Shown here: piece by piece, positions 17,332 to 27,084 of the stretch
Layout of the letters: each line of letters starts with the position of its first letter
How positions within the stretch are numbered: position 1 is the first letter of the stretch
Source: Cohaesibacter intestini
GTDB taxonomy: Bacteria; Pseudomonadota; Alphaproteobacteria; Rhizobiales; Cohaesibacteraceae
Direction of reading: 5' to 3'
Assembly (NCBI RefSeq): GCF_003324485.1
Contig: NZ_QODK01000001.1
Coordinates: forward strand, 372,001-436,000
Length of the DNA stretch: 64,000 bases
Position numbers and translations under genes: made by a program
The notes under the pieces: generated by a model
What the model saw: only the letters and a program-made list of their open reading frames with translations
What the model was told of the DNA's origin: nothing
Databases searched by the model: none

Positions 17332-18924
17332 TTAACCTTCCACAGACATCCAACGGGATGGGTGGATGTTGAGGAGGTTGTCCTTGAAGCCTTTGAGCTT
17401 CGGAGACACCAGATTCATGGAGCCGTAATACATCAGCGGAATGAACGGCAGATCGCGCATGAAGAGCTTTTCAGCTTCGAGCAGATAGCCTGCACGCTCA
17501 TCCAGATCGACCGTAGCAGCAGCTTTGTCCATCAGGGCATCATATTCCGGGTTCTTGTAGTTGGCATAGTTGAAGCCATCATTGTCGGATTCGACCATGA
17601 ACAGGAAGTTCTGCGGATCGGAATAGTCGCCAATCCAGCCAGCACGCGCGACATCATAGTCGCCTTTGTCGCGCAAATGGGCATAGTGGGTTTTGGTGTC
17701 CGTGTTGAGCAAAGTAACCTTCACACCAATCGGCTTCCACATGTCAGCGATCGCCACAGCGGTGTTCTTGTGGTTCTCGGAGGTATTGTAGCGGATTTCG
17801 ATTTCCAGCGGATTGTCTTCGCTGTAGCCAGCTTCCTCAAGCAACGCACGGGCCGCATCTTCACGATCCAGCTGGTCCATGTCCTTATAGTCGGCAAAGG
17901 CAGGCTCGCCATAGTTGCCGATGCCCGGTGGCACGAAGGAATAACCGGCAACCATCGTATCGCCCCAGATTTCCTCAGCGAGAAATTCGCGGTCAATGGA
18001 CATGGAGAGCGCCCGGCGAACCTTGGGATCCTTCAGTTTTTCCTTGTCAGCCCTCACGGCATAATAATAGGTGCCGAGATATGGCGCGACGCGGAACTGA
18101 TCCCCCAGTTCTTTTTTCATGAAATCGATCTGCTCGACCGGCGCGTCATTGTTGGAATGCAGCTCACCGGCCTGGAAGCGGCGCAACGCAGCACCGCGGT
18201 CTTCGGTCGGGTAGAACATCACCGAGTCGATTTTGACATTGTCGGCATCGTGGAAATATTTGTTCTTTACCGTCTTCACGTGGCTGTTCGGAACGAACTC
18301 GGCCAAGGTGAAAGGCCCATTGGAGACGAAATTCTCCGGCTGAACGAAGTCACTACCATATTTCTCGACGGTTGCCTTGTGCACTGGCAGGCCGGTCTGG
18401 TGACCGAGCAGCTCGATGAAATAAGGGGTCGCAGCTTCCAGTGAGATTTCAAGGGTCTTGTCATCAAGCGCCTTGACACCCAGCTCGGCTGGCTTCAACT
18501 CGCCCTTGTTGACTTTTTCCGCATTCTTGATCGGATAGAGAATGTTGGCATATTTTGCGCCGGTTTCCGGAGTCTGGATACGCTGCAGCGAGAAGACGAA
18601 ATCATGGGCGGTCACCGGATCACCGTTGGACCATTTGCCATTGTCACGCAGTTTGAAGGTGTAAACCAGACCGTCGTCAGAAACCGTCCAGCTTTCCGCT
18701 GCGCCAGGGATGGTTTTGCCATCAGCGCTATAGGAAACAAGACCTTCATAGAGATCACGCAGGATATGCGCTTCATAGACGGTCGATGTCTTATGCTGAT
18801 CGAGGGTTTCGGGGTCCGCAGCGTTGCCACGGTGGTAGACCATTTCTGCGCTTGCAGAAGTCGCCACGAGCGGCAGCGCACAGGCGCCGGCCAGCAGCAT
18901 CGCTGCAATGGTTTTCTTTAGCAT
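17332..18924 (-). CDS. oligopeptide-binding periplasmic protein OppA-like
   Basis: The 530-residue cluster-C solute-binding protein has a Sec signal peptide (M-L-K-K-T start, cleavage near A-S-A-E, about residue 27). It opens with V-Y-H-R-G-N-A-A-D-P-E-T-L-D-Q-H-K, the OppA/MppA-type start, and has Y-E-G-L-V near residue 60 and A-E-S-W-T-V-S-D-D-G-L-V-Y-T-F-K-L-R near 78. It should deliver oligopeptides (or murein peptides) to the permease encoded downstream. GGGAG lies 7 nt before the ATG at 18924; a TTG codon just upstream is not needed. It is the first gene of the opp operon. Confidence 0.9.
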   Translation of the reverse strand: MLKKTIAAMLLAGACALPLVATSASAEMVYHRGNAADPETLDQHKTSTVYEAHILRDLYEGLVSYSADGKTIPGAAESWTVSDDGLVYTFKLRDNGKWSNGDPVTAHDFVFSLQRIQTPETGAKYANILYPIKNAEKVNKGELKPAELGVKALDDKTLEISLEAATPYFIELLGHQTGLPVHKATVEKYGSDFVQPENFVSNGPFTLAEFVPNSHVKTVKNKYFHDADNVKIDSVMFYPTEDRGAALRRFQAGELHSNNDAPVEQIDFMKKELGDQFRVAPYLGTYYYAVRADKEKLKDPKVRRALSMSIDREFLAEEIWGDTMVAGYSFVPPGIGNYGEPAFADYKDMDQLDREDAARALLEEAGYSEDNPLEIEIRYNTSENHKNTAVAIADMWKPIGVKVTLLNTDTKTHYAHLRDKGDYDVARAGWIGDYSDPQNFLFMVESDNDGFNYANYKNPEYDALMDKAAATVDLDERAGYLLEAEKLFMRDLPFIPLMYYGSMNLVSPKLKGFKDNLLNIHPSRWMSVEG

Positions 18925-19366
18925 CAAATTGACTCCCTGTTGTTCCCTAAAGACTTGGTGCTTTAGCGTCGGAGAAGTTAAATCGAATAATCCGAAACTG
19001 GCAAGCCTTTCACATCATTTTACCTGCAACAGCTCGTCAAACGAATGATTGTTGTGATTGTTCTGTGGTTATCGAAAGAAAGTAATTGCGCCTATTTTTG
19101 GCACCAATGTCTGGTGGTCAAATACAACCAAAACGATTTTCAAGATCCGTCCCCACCGCTTTTATGCGTGTTTTCACCCATTTCCGGTTCCGAGCATCTA
19201 GGGCAGGTTTCTATCTATAAGTACAATATCTTAGCTTTAGTCTCTAATTGGGACAACTTATTAAATAAAACGTGAATTCAGAGGTAAAATATGGTGCATT
19301 TTGCGTCATATCGGTAAGTCAGTAATATTTTACTAACCATTTCAACCTGTAATAGGTGCCTGTGTG
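18925..19366. promoter_or_regulatory. AT-rich divergent region oppA / chemoreceptor
   Basis: This 442-bp spacer is clearly more AT-rich than its surroundings and must hold two divergent promoters. A small AGTAA-TATT-TTACT palindrome (19321-19334) lies 33 bp before the chemoreceptor. The 76-codon open frame inside (19045-19275) is not supported as a gene. Confidence 0.4.
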
Positions 19367-21475
19367 ATGGCAAAAGGATTCAACAACATGCCCTATGATT
19401 CGCGGAATGGTCCGAGCGGGTCGGACAAACCAACCTCAAGACAAGAAGTCTCAGGTTCAATCTCCTTGATGAAGAAGCTCAAAATCGGTACGCGCATCTA
19501 TATCGGCTTTGGCATTTTGCTTGTGACCATGGTGGCGCTGGTTCTGTCCAGCATCATCGAGCTGAAAGGGTTGGGAACCGCTTTCACAGCAACGAAAAAC
19601 ATGTCCCGTCAGGCGGCCCTAAGCGCTGACATTCGCGCAACGGTCTATGATGTACAGCTCAAGGCGGCATCCTACATCAAGAGCGGTGAAGAGGAAGATC
19701 AGCGTGCTTTCGTCAAAGGGCAGGAGCATCTGCGCGAGCTGATCGCCAGCGCGCGGGGAGTCATGACCGCGCCGACCTTCAGGGCTGCCATCACCTCTGT
19801 CGAGACGGAGATGGAATCCTACAAGAATGCCTATCAGCAGATCGCCACCCAGATGCAGATGCGCCATGATGTCGTCTATAACATTCTGTCGCCGACCGGC
19901 ATGGCGATCCTGAACAATCTGTCACATATTGCGAACGAAGCCTCCAGAGCCCAATCCTATGAGGCCGCCCTGCAGGCAGGCATAGCGCAACAGGACCTGC
20001 TCAAAGCACGCCTGTTGGTCATGAAATTTCTTGATGTGAACTCGGCCGATCTGGCAAATCAAACCAAGGGGGAATTCAAATCCCTTGAAACGATGCTGAG
20101 CAAACTGGAAGACAATCTCAGCGAGACCGGACTGCGCACCAAGTTGGCGCAGGTTCGTCAGGATGTGGCGGAGTATGTCCGCTCCTTTGAGCGTCTTGTG
20201 AAGTTGATCAATGAACGCAACACCCTGCGCGACAATGTGCTCGACATGAATGCCAAGGCGATGATTGCGTTGACGGCACAAATCGAACAGATGATCGAAA
20301 CCGACAGCAACACGCTGAGTGATGAGACCACACGCAATCTGGATAGTGCCCAACGCTTTCAGCAGATCTTTGGCCTGCTGGCGGTCTTGTTCGGTCTGGT
20401 CGCCGCGATCTTCATCGCCCGAGGCATTGCCAAACCGGTGGTCATTCTGACCCATGCCATGAAGCAACTGGCCGACGATGATCTCGGTGTCGATGTGCCG
20501 GGATGCGAGCGCGGGGATGAACTGGGCGAAATGGCCACTGCCGTGGAGGTCTTCAAGCAAAATGGCATTCATAGCCGCGAGCTGGAACAGCAGCAGGCTC
20601 TCGCCAAACAGCAGGCTGAAGAAGAGAAGCATCAATTGATGATGCAGATGGCCGACGACTTTGATGATCATGTGGGTGGCATCGTCAATGCGGTTTCCAG
20701 TGCCTCGACGCAACTGAGCGGCACCGCGCAATCCATGTCGGATGTCTCGGAGGAGACCGCACAGCAGGCGTCGCAGGCCTCGGCCGCCTCGACCCAGACC
20801 TTGAGCAACGTGCAGACCATTGCCTCGGCCACCGAAGAAATGACCGCCACCATCGGAGAAATCAGCGAGCAGGTTGCTCTGGCTGCCAATGCTGCGGTGG
20901 AGGCCGTCGAAAAGGTCAACGAGACCAACCAGCAAATGGTCGCACTGGCAGGAACGGCCGACAATATCGGCAAAGTGGTCGAAATGATCGCCAGCATTGC
21001 CGAACAGACCAACCTGCTGGCGCTCAATGCCACCATAGAATCGGCACGTGCCGGGGCTGCAGGCAAGGGCTTTGCTGTGGTGGCGGGCGAGGTGAAGGCG
21101 CTGGCGGGTCAGACAGCCAAAGCAACCGAGGAGATCAGCCAACAGATCTCCAGCATTCAGGGAGCCAGCAAGCAGGCTTCCGGCTCGATGGAAAGCGTCA
21201 GTACGGTCATTCAGAGGGTCAGCGACATTTCGACCGCCATTGCGGCGGCAATGGAAGAGCAGAATACCGCCACCCACGAAATTGCCGGCAGCATCAATCA
21301 GGCTGCGCAAGGGTCTGAAGTCGTGAATACCAACGTTGAGGCCGTCTCGGATGCATCCAAGCGGGCAGGTGCCGCCTCAAGCGAAGTCATGAGCGCGGCG
21401 GGAGAATTGTCGGAACAGGCGGAGAATCTCAAACTCGAAGTCGAGCGGTTCATCCGACAGGTGCGGACCGGCTAA
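19367..21475 (+). CDS. methyl-accepting chemotaxis protein, transmembrane, large periplasmic sensor
   Basis: The 702-residue receptor has a cytoplasmic lead of about 43 residues, a first membrane helix near 45-66, a helical periplasmic region of about 265 residues, a second helix near 333-355, a HAMP segment, and a classic signalling domain with hairpin tip [14 protein letters not shown] near residue 545. The size and helical character of the sensor fit the helical bimodular (HBM) class that binds small organic acids or amines, but I cannot prove this. The 40-residue cytoplasmic lead is unusual; M-K-K-L-K-I-G-T-R at residue 35 could be an alternative start. TAGGTG precedes the ATG used here. 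A strong terminator follows. Confidence 0.88.
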   Translation: MAKGFNNMPYDSRNGPSGSDKPTSRQEVSGSISLMKKLKIGTRIYIGFGILLVTMVALVLSSIIELKGLGTAFTATKNMSRQAALSADIRATVYDVQLKAASYIKSGEEEDQRAFVKGQEHLRELIASARGVMTAPTFRAAITSVETEMESYKNAYQQIATQMQMRHDVVYNILSPTGMAILNNLSHIANEASRAQSYEAALQAGIAQQDLLKARLLVMKFLDVNSADLANQTKGEFKSLETMLSKLEDNLSETGLRTKLAQVRQDVAEYVRSFERLVKLINERNTLRDNVLDMNAKAMIALTAQIEQMIETDSNTLSDETTRNLDSAQRFQQIFGLLAVLFGLVAAIFIARGIAKPVVILTHAMKQLADDDLGVDVPGCERGDELGEMATAVEVFKQNGIHSRELEQQQALAKQQAEEEKHQLMMQMADDFDDHVGGIVNAVSSASTQLSGTAQSMSDVSEETAQQASQASAASTQTLSNVQTIASATEEMTATIGEISEQVALAANAAVEAVEKVNETNQQMVALAGTADNIGKVVEMIASIAEQTNLLALNATIESARAGAAGKGFAVVAGEVKALAGQTAKATEEISQQISSIQGASKQASGSMESVSTVIQRVSDISTAIAAAMEEQNTATHEIAGSINQAAQGSEVVNTNVEAVSDASKRAGAASSEVMSAAGELSEQAENLKLEVERFIRQVRTG

Positions 21476-21503
21476 TCAGGCCCGCACCACTTGTCAGCAC
21501 ACA

Positions 21504-21536
21504 AAACCCGGAAAAGAGCCTGTCTTTTCCGGGTTT
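21504..21536 (+). terminator. terminator of the chemoreceptor gene
   Basis: AAACCCGGAAAAGA and TCTTTTCCGGGTTT form a perfect 14-bp stem around GCCTG, 28 bp after the stop and followed by CTTCTT. It also lies 25 bp beyond the convergent uxuA stop and may serve both. Confidence 0.8.
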
Positions 21537-21561
21537 CTTCTTGGTTGCGGGGTCTTGTTGT

Positions 21562-22719
21562 TTATTCGACGGTTGCTCCTAGCGCCAGCATGGCGCCGCG
21601 CAATTCGGCCAGACCTTTGAGGCGCCCGATCGCCGGATAGCCGGGGTTGGAGCGGCGGGTCAGATCATCCAGAATCTGGTGCCCATGGTCGGGGCGGAAT
21701 GGCAGTGAGCGCCCCAGCCGATCCTCAAGAGCCTTGAAGGCCCGGATGACTTCAACCATATCGACGTCGCCACCGAAATGATCCGCTTCATAGAAGCTGT
21801 TGCCATCACGCTTGGTGGCGCGCAAATGGAAGAAATGGATCACGTCGGCAAATTCCTCGATCATCGCGACCAGATCGTTGCCTTCGCGCACCCCATAGGA
21901 GCCGGAGCAGAGGGTAAAGCCGTTGGCCGGGCTGTCATTGATGGCCCGCAGGGCGCGCATATCCTCGATAGTGGAGACGATGCGCGGCAGACCGAACATC
22001 GAGCGCGGAGGGTCATCAGGATGGATGGCCATGGTGGCCCCCACTTCATCGGCGACCGGCAGAACGCCATTGAGGAAGTCGGCCAGATGGGCGCGCAGGC
22101 GGTCCTGATCAATGTCATCATAGAGCGCGATCTGGGCGGCAAATTGCTCGATCGTGTAGCTTTCTTCCGAGCCCGGCAAACCGGCAATGATGTTGCGGAC
22201 CAATTGATCCTTTTCTTCATCGCTCATGGTTTCGAAGGCTTTGCGACCGGCAGCCACATCTTCTGGCGAATAGTCAGCCTCGGCCCCTTCGCGCTTGAGG
22301 ATGAACAGATCAAAGGCGACGAAGCGGTCCTGATCAAAGCGCAGGCAGCGGGCTCCATTGGGCAGGGCCCATGCAAGGTCTGTGCGGGTCCAGTCGATCA
22401 CCGGCATGAAATTGTAGCAGATATTGGTAACGCCTTCGGCGGCCAGATTGCGCATGCTTTGCGCCCAGTTGGCTATCAGTTGGCGCCAGTCACCACGCTG
22501 TAACTTGATATCCTCGTGGATCGGGATCGATTCCACCACCGACCAGACGAGGCCAGCTTCCTCGATCATCTTTTTGCGTTCGGCGATTGCCTCACGCGGC
22601 CAGACCACTCCGTTGGGGAGATCATGCAGGGCGGTGACGATGCCCGTCGCACCGGCCTGTCGGATGTCTTGCAGGGTTACAGGGTCATTTGGCCCAAACC
22701 AGCGCCAGGTCTGCTTCAT
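21562..22719 (-). CDS. uxuA: mannonate dehydratase
   Basis: The 385-residue enzyme dehydrates D-mannonate to 2-keto-3-deoxygluconate, the third step of glucuronate breakdown. It opens with [12 protein letters not shown] and has [15 protein letters not shown] near residue 105, the metal-site segments A-I-H-P-D-D-P-P near 230, L-C-S-G-S-Y-G near 268, and F-H-L-R near 295. GAGG lies 8 nt before the ATG at 22719. It is the last gene of dctP-uidA-uxuR-uxuA, 75 bp after the regulator. Its partner enzymes UxuB and UxaC are on the opposite arm of the divergon. Confidence 0.95.
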   Translation of the reverse strand: MKQTWRWFGPNDPVTLQDIRQAGATGIVTALHDLPNGVVWPREAIAERKKMIEEAGLVWSVVESIPIHEDIKLQRGDWRQLIANWAQSMRNLAAEGVTNICYNFMPVIDWTRTDLAWALPNGARCLRFDQDRFVAFDLFILKREGAEADYSPEDVAAGRKAFETMSDEEKDQLVRNIIAGLPGSEESYTIEQFAAQIALYDDIDQDRLRAHLADFLNGVLPVADEVGATMAIHPDDPPRSMFGLPRIVSTIEDMRALRAINDSPANGFTLCSGSYGVREGNDLVAMIEEFADVIHFFHLRATKRDGNSFYEADHFGGDVDMVEVIRAFKALEDRLGRSLPFRPDHGHQILDDLTRRSNPGYPAIGRLKGLAELRGAMLALGATVE

Positions 22720-22794
22720 GGCTTTGCCTCTTATTGTTCGGTACACCGTCCAGTTCGCAGCCCCTCAGGCCAAACGGGTACAATTTTGATAACA

Positions 22795-23553
22795 TTACGG
22801 CTTGTTGAGCTTGATGACCTTTGGGGTCTTGAACAAGTAGCCGTCAAATTTCGGGTCCTCGACATCGGACAGGATCAACAGGGTGTTGCGGACATTCTCC
22901 AGATGGTTCCACATGGCATCCCGTGCCTTGCCCGGATCCTTGCGATTGAGGGCGGTCAGGATCTGCTGATGGTCATCGAGCCATTGCTTGCGATAGCTTT
23001 CATCAAAGATGCGGGCATGCAGGCCATCCCAAATCTTGTTGCCCTCGCGCAGCCGCCACATATCAGCAACCATGTCGACCAATACGCTATTCTGGGTGGA
23101 CTCGGCGATCAGCCTGTGGAACCACTCATCACCATCATAATCGTCACGCCCGGCCTCAATGGCCTGAATTTCCATATCAAGCGCTTCCTGCATGCGCGTG
23201 ATGTCATTCTTGGTGACCATGGTCGCCGCAAAGGCCGCAATGTTGCTCTCCAACAGCTGACGGGCCTGCAACAGCTCGAACGGGCCGATGTCACTGCGCG
23301 CCATTTCGGTCTTCTCGGACTGGTTGGGCAACCGGGCGATATAGGTGCCCGAGCCTTTGCGCACCGAAACCAGCCCTTCAATCTCGAGCATAATGATGGC
23401 TTCGCGTACAACGGAGCGGGACACTTCGAAGTCATCAGAGATCTGCCGTTCGGTGCGCAAACGCGTGCCGACAATGAGATGCTGCTCGATCATCTCCTTT
23501 TTCAGCGCCTCTGCGACTTCCTGGTAGCGTCTCTTGCCAGCTTCCGGGATCAT
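22795..23553 (-). CDS. GntR-family (FadR subfamily) hexuronate regulator, UxuR/ExuR-like
   Basis: The 252-residue protein has a GntR winged helix (about residues 10-75: R-Y-Q-E-V-A-E-A-L, L-R-T-E-R-Q-I-S-D-D-F-E-V-S-R-S-V-V-R-E-A-I, then R-K-G-S-G-T-Y-I) and an all-helical FCD effector domain with metal-type residues (D, H-R-L-I-A, H). UxuR and ExuR repress uronate genes until fructuronate, glucuronate or galacturonate binds. The ATG at 23553 follows GAGG and lies 8 bp after the beta-glucuronidase stop; the upstream TTG is rejected. The TTGGYYGACCAA sites at 26.7-27.0 kb match the known UxuR/ExuR half-site TTGGT and are its probable targets. Confidence 0.9.
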   Translation of the reverse strand: MIPEAGKRRYQEVAEALKKEMIEQHLIVGTRLRTERQISDDFEVSRSVVREAIIMLEIEGLVSVRKGSGTYIARLPNQSEKTEMARSDIGPFELLQARQLLESNIAAFAATMVTKNDITRMQEALDMEIQAIEAGRDDYDGDEWFHRLIAESTQNSVLVDMVADMWRLREGNKIWDGLHARIFDESYRKQWLDDHQQILTALNRKDPGKARDAMWNHLENVRNTLLILSDVEDPKFDGYLFKTPKVIKLNKP

Positions 23554-23561
23554 CTGGGACC

Positions 23562-25391
23562 TCACTTCCCGTTCTTGTTCTTGCAAGCCTCTTGCTCTTG
23601 CTGCTTCTGTGCATAGAATGCCGCGAGCTTGTGAAAGGCTTCCTTCTTGGTCTGTTTGTCTCCGGCGATCAGGCCTTTCTTGTTGCGGCCCTGCTGGAAC
23701 ATATTCTGGCGTCTCTCAACACGGAAGTCATACAGAATCCACGGAGAAATCCCCTTTACATAGTCCAAGGCACGCAAAGTCTCAATCTGCCGTTCATAAA
23801 CATGAGTCTGATAGGCTTCGCTGAAGAGCCCGGCCTTGGGTCCGGTGCTGCTGATGTCCGCATCGGCCCCGGTTTCGGAAATCACCACCGGCTTGTCTGG
23901 TGCACTGTTGATGCCGATTTCGACCAGATCCTCGAAATTCTCTTCATACCAGCCGTAATATTCGTTGATGCCAATCACGTCGATATAGTCAGACAGGCGA
24001 TCCTCGATCTTCTTTTTGGCATGGTTGATCAGGCAGGCTGCCGATGTCAGGCGGGTCGGATCATAGGCCTTGGCGGTTTGGGCCAATGAGCGCATGAAAT
24101 CAAGGCGGGCATCGGTGTCCGGATTTTCGTTGCCGACCGACCAGATGATAACGCTGGCGCGGTTGCGGTCGCGCTTGATCAACTCGATCAGCTGATTCTG
24201 GGCATCCTTGTAAGTGGCCGGATTCTCGAAGTCGATGGCCCAGTAGACAGGGATCTCTTCCCACAGCAGGAAGCCCATTTCATCGGCAATCTTCGATGCC
24301 AGTTCATGATGCGGATAATGGGCCAGGCGCAGGAAATTGCAGTTCAATTCACGCGCATGCTCAAAACGGCGGCGGATGTCATTCTCGCATGTCACCTTGC
24401 CAGTATCGAAATCATCCTCATGCACGGAGATGCCGCGCAGGAACAATGGCGCGCCATTCAACCGCAGCTCGGCGCCGATCTGTTCGATCTGGCGGAAACC
24501 GACCCGGTCGCGCACCTCGTCGTCACCGATGCTTGCGACCACATCATAAAGCTTCGGCGTGTCAGGGGACCACAGTTCTGGCGAGGCTTCGAGGACCGCC
24601 TTGGCGAGGCCGTTCTCATTCGGCGTCAGGCTGGCATAGAGGCGCAATCCGGGAATGGAAAACTCCACATCGCCCCGCGCCGGGCCGTCGACCTGAACTT
24701 CCACGGCAATGCGTGAATAGGTCCCATCAGCCACCAAAGCCACATAGAGATCCCGAATGATGGTTTTGGGTGTGGTGTAGAGCGCCACCTCGCGATAGAG
24801 GCCACCATAATTGAACCAGTCGGTGTTGCGCATGGGCACACGATCCGTCGTGCGCGTGTTATTCACGCAGAGCATCAACCAGTTTTCCCCTTCGCGGAGC
24901 GCATCGGTCAGCTCGACGCAGAATGGGGTGGAGCCACCATAATGGTTGCCCAGAAAATCTCCATTGAGAAAAATCTTGCAGTCATATTGGGCCGCGCCAA
25001 TGCGCAGGAACTTGCGCTCGTCAGCGGATAATTTGTCGATCATCAAGGGGCGAGAATACCAGGCACTGCCTTCAAAGAAGTACCATTTCTCCTTCAGCAT
25101 CTGCCAGTTGGAAGGCACCTCGACCTGTTCGCCCATATAGGGATCGTAATCATAGGGTTCGATCCGATCAATCGGGTCCATCTTTTCCAGAGCGAACCAT
25201 TTCTGGCGCAGGCCAGTATCCAGCAGATCAACGCAGAAGTTCCACGACCCGTTGAGACTTTCGGCCTCACGACCTTCAACAAACAGCATGGTCTGGTGGT
25301 TGAGCGCCTGATTGTTATAGGGCAGATCATAAGCCTCGTCATGGAGGCATTGGAGCGCGTTTTCGGCCAGTTCGGAACGTTCGAGGACCAT
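23562..25391 (-). CDS. uidA: beta-glucuronidase (GH2)
   Basis: The 609-residue glycosidase releases glucuronic acid from beta-glucuronides. It has the GH2 order: jelly-roll sugar-binding domain (1-200), immunoglobulin-like domain (200-300), and TIM barrel. The acid/base is Glu422 in V-G-N-E-N and the nucleophile Glu506 in I-S-E-T-G. The N-x-K carboxylate-recognition motif that separates glucuronidases from galactosidases is present as Asn570-Lys-Lys572 before G-L-I-A. Positions match E. coli UidA closely. There is no signal peptide, so substrates must be imported, probably by the TRAP system of this locus. AGGAAG precedes the ATG at 25391. Confidence 0.93.
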   Translation of the reverse strand: MVLERSELAENALQCLHDEAYDLPYNNQALNHQTMLFVEGREAESLNGSWNFCVDLLDTGLRQKWFALEKMDPIDRIEPYDYDPYMGEQVEVPSNWQMLKEKWYFFEGSAWYSRPLMIDKLSADERKFLRIGAAQYDCKIFLNGDFLGNHYGGSTPFCVELTDALREGENWLMLCVNNTRTTDRVPMRNTDWFNYGGLYREVALYTTPKTIIRDLYVALVADGTYSRIAVEVQVDGPARGDVEFSIPGLRLYASLTPNENGLAKAVLEASPELWSPDTPKLYDVVASIGDDEVRDRVGFRQIEQIGAELRLNGAPLFLRGISVHEDDFDTGKVTCENDIRRRFEHARELNCNFLRLAHYPHHELASKIADEMGFLLWEEIPVYWAIDFENPATYKDAQNQLIELIKRDRNRASVIIWSVGNENPDTDARLDFMRSLAQTAKAYDPTRLTSAACLINHAKKKIEDRLSDYIDVIGINEYYGWYEENFEDLVEIGINSAPDKPVVISETGADADISSTGPKAGLFSEAYQTHVYERQIETLRALDYVKGISPWILYDFRVERRQNMFQQGRNKKGLIAGDKQTKKEAFHKLAAFYAQKQQEQEACKNKNGK

Positions 25392-25539
25392 GGTTTGTCT
25401 TCCTGTCTTTGATTGCCGGGGGCTTGTCCAGCGAGGAGGCATGGCGGCAATCCGCCATGCCGAAGCGTTTCATTCGGTTGCCTCAAGGGGCACGGGCAAC
25501 CTGCAAAACGGTCACAGACCGTTTGTTGCTTGCCGTTTG

Positions 25540-26523
25540 TTACTTGGCAACAGCCTTGATGCGTTCGATCAAGTCTGCAACGCGTTCGGATTTCGATGCA
25601 GCTTCTTCATGCATTGGCAGAACGGCTTCGATGAACGGGCCTTTTTCGACTTCAACGAATTTCACGTCGAGTTCGGCTTTGGCTTTTTCGATTTCAGCAG
25701 CAACCGTCTTGTTCCATTCCGCACGGTGGAAATCCATGGATTCACGGGCAGCCTGTTTCAGGGCTTTCTGCTGGTCTTCGGACAGGTCGTCCCAAACCTT
25801 GGTCGACATCACCACAACGGAAGGAATCATGGTGTGGCCATCGTCGGAATAGACTTTGGAGACTTCACCATGACGCGCAGTGGTCAGAGCGGTCGGGTTG
25901 TTTTCAGCACCGTCAACAACACCCTGTTTCAGAGCGGAATAGAGTTCGCCCCAGGAAATCGGGGTTGGGTTGCCGCCAAGCAGTTCCACCATGCGAATAG
26001 CCGATGGGGATGGCTGTACGCGGATTTTCATGCCTTTGAGATCGGCCGGAGAATTGATGGCCTTGTTGGCATAGAAGGAGCGTGCGCCTTCCACGTAATA
26101 GGTCAGACCGATGAAGCCCTTGTCACGGGAGGCCATCATCACGTCGTCGCCGATTTCACCGGACAGCACATCATAGTAATGGTCTTCGGAGGTGAAGATG
26201 TATGGCAGGTTGAAGGCGGTGTAGGATTCTTCAAAGGCTTCCAGTTCGGAGCCGTTGGATTTGGCCATGGCGAGCGTGCCATTCTGAACCAGCTCCATGG
26301 ATTCACGCTGAGTGCCAAGCTGGGCGTTGGCATAGACGCGGATCTTCACTTCGCCATTGGTCAGCTCTTTCACACGGTCAGCCATGAACTCCATGGATTT
26401 GTGCAGCTGATGCTCTGGCGGGTTGTTGTGGTTCAGCTTCAGGGTCACTGCGCTGGCAGCGGTTGCGGTCAGTGCGAATGCGGCACCAGCCACTGCACCA
26501 AGAACGGCAAGATTGCGTTTCAT
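25540..26523 (-). CDS. dctP: TRAP transporter substrate-binding protein, DctP family, uronate-type
   Basis: The 327-residue periplasmic receptor has a Sec signal (M-K-R-N-L start, cleavage near A-S-A-V, about residue 25). It then shows the DctP fold markers Q-L-G-T-Q-R-E-S-M-E near residue 70, the substrate-carboxylate arginine in M-K-I-R-V-Q-P-S near 167, and G-E-L-Y-S-A-L-K-Q-G-V-V-D-G-A-E-N-N near 190. DctP receptors bind carboxylates and pass them to DctQM. Its permeases lie on the opposite strand across 561 bp, an uncommon split. Context points to glucuronate or another hexuronate as ligand; this is inference. Confidence 0.92.
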   Translation of the reverse strand: MKRNLAVLGAVAGAAFALTATAASAVTLKLNHNNPPEHQLHKSMEFMADRVKELTNGEVKIRVYANAQLGTQRESMELVQNGTLAMAKSNGSELEAFEESYTAFNLPYIFTSEDHYYDVLSGEIGDDVMMASRDKGFIGLTYYVEGARSFYANKAINSPADLKGMKIRVQPSPSAIRMVELLGGNPTPISWGELYSALKQGVVDGAENNPTALTTARHGEVSKVYSDDGHTMIPSVVVMSTKVWDDLSEDQQKALKQAARESMDFHRAEWNKTVAAEIEKAKAELDVKFVEVEKGPFIEAVLPMHEEAASKSERVADLIERIKAVAK

Positions 26524-26677
26524 CGATTTCCCTCCCGATTGAAGAATTCAGTCGGCTTCGTTGTCTCAGACCACCCGTACGCTGATTGTTTCGGACGGCC
26601 GCGGTGAGCTTTGTATGGCGCATCGCAACAGAATCGAGTGTCTTAATGCTGCAATGCGGTCTAACCAATTTTCTAAT

Positions 26678-26689
26678 TTGGTCGACCAA
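26678..26689. promoter_or_regulatory. UxuR-type operator 1
   Basis: TTGGTCGACCAA, a perfect 12-bp palindrome in an AATT-rich setting, 154 bp upstream of dctP. It matches the TTGGT-NN-ACCAA core of UxuR/ExuR operators. Confidence 0.75.
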
Positions 26690-26730
26690 ACAATTCGCCA
26701 TTTTCGAATTTTTGTCAAACAATTTTTATT

Positions 26731-26742
26731 TTGGTTGACCAA
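26731..26742. promoter_or_regulatory. UxuR-type operator 2
   Basis: TTGGTTGACCAA, near-perfect, 53 bp (five helical turns) from operator 1, which favours cooperative binding on one DNA face. Confidence 0.72.
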
Positions 26743-27000
26743 TTTTGTTTTTTGAGCGATGTGTATAGGTGAGTGAGATGCCGGATTATTCCGATACTGA
26801 CTGGCATGGCCCACCGATTTGCGGCAATTTTCACAGGAAAACCGCACAAATCCGGGCTTTAAAAACCGCCAGCGCTCTTTTCGGGAGGAAAAAACGTGCC
26901 AGCATCCCCCAACATACTGCGTGTATGATCTTGGTTTCGTCGCCCCGTTCGGCGACCGCTGAGAGACTGCGCAAATCCAGCATTTTGGGTTGTGTCGAAA

Positions 27001-27012
27001 TTGGCCGACCAA
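27001..27012. promoter_or_regulatory. UxuR-type operator 3
   Basis: TTGGCCGACCAA, flanked by AAA and TTT, lies 72 bp before dctQ and 270 bp from operator 2. It is well placed to control the rightward arm, and could loop with operators 1 and 2. Confidence 0.68.
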
Positions 27013-27084
27013 TTTCAGTTTCCCAGAATGTCAACCCGAGCCCGACCTTGTCGGGCCGAGCGCTATTTTTATGGGAGTGCGGGC

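Larger units (their letters stand above)
26524..27084. promoter_or_regulatory. central regulatory region of the hexuronate divergon
   Basis: This 561-bp spacer between dctP (leftward) and dctQ (rightward) holds both main promoters and three palindromic operators listed separately. Its first 230 bp are AT-rich. Open frames crossing it (for example 26769-27218) overlap the operators and show no family resemblance, so I call no gene here. Confidence 0.75.

Noticed and set aside
19045-19275. 76-codon open frame in the AT-rich oppA/chemoreceptor spacer
   Set aside because: No ribosome-binding site, irregular composition and no recognisable motif; it lies where two divergent promoters must be.
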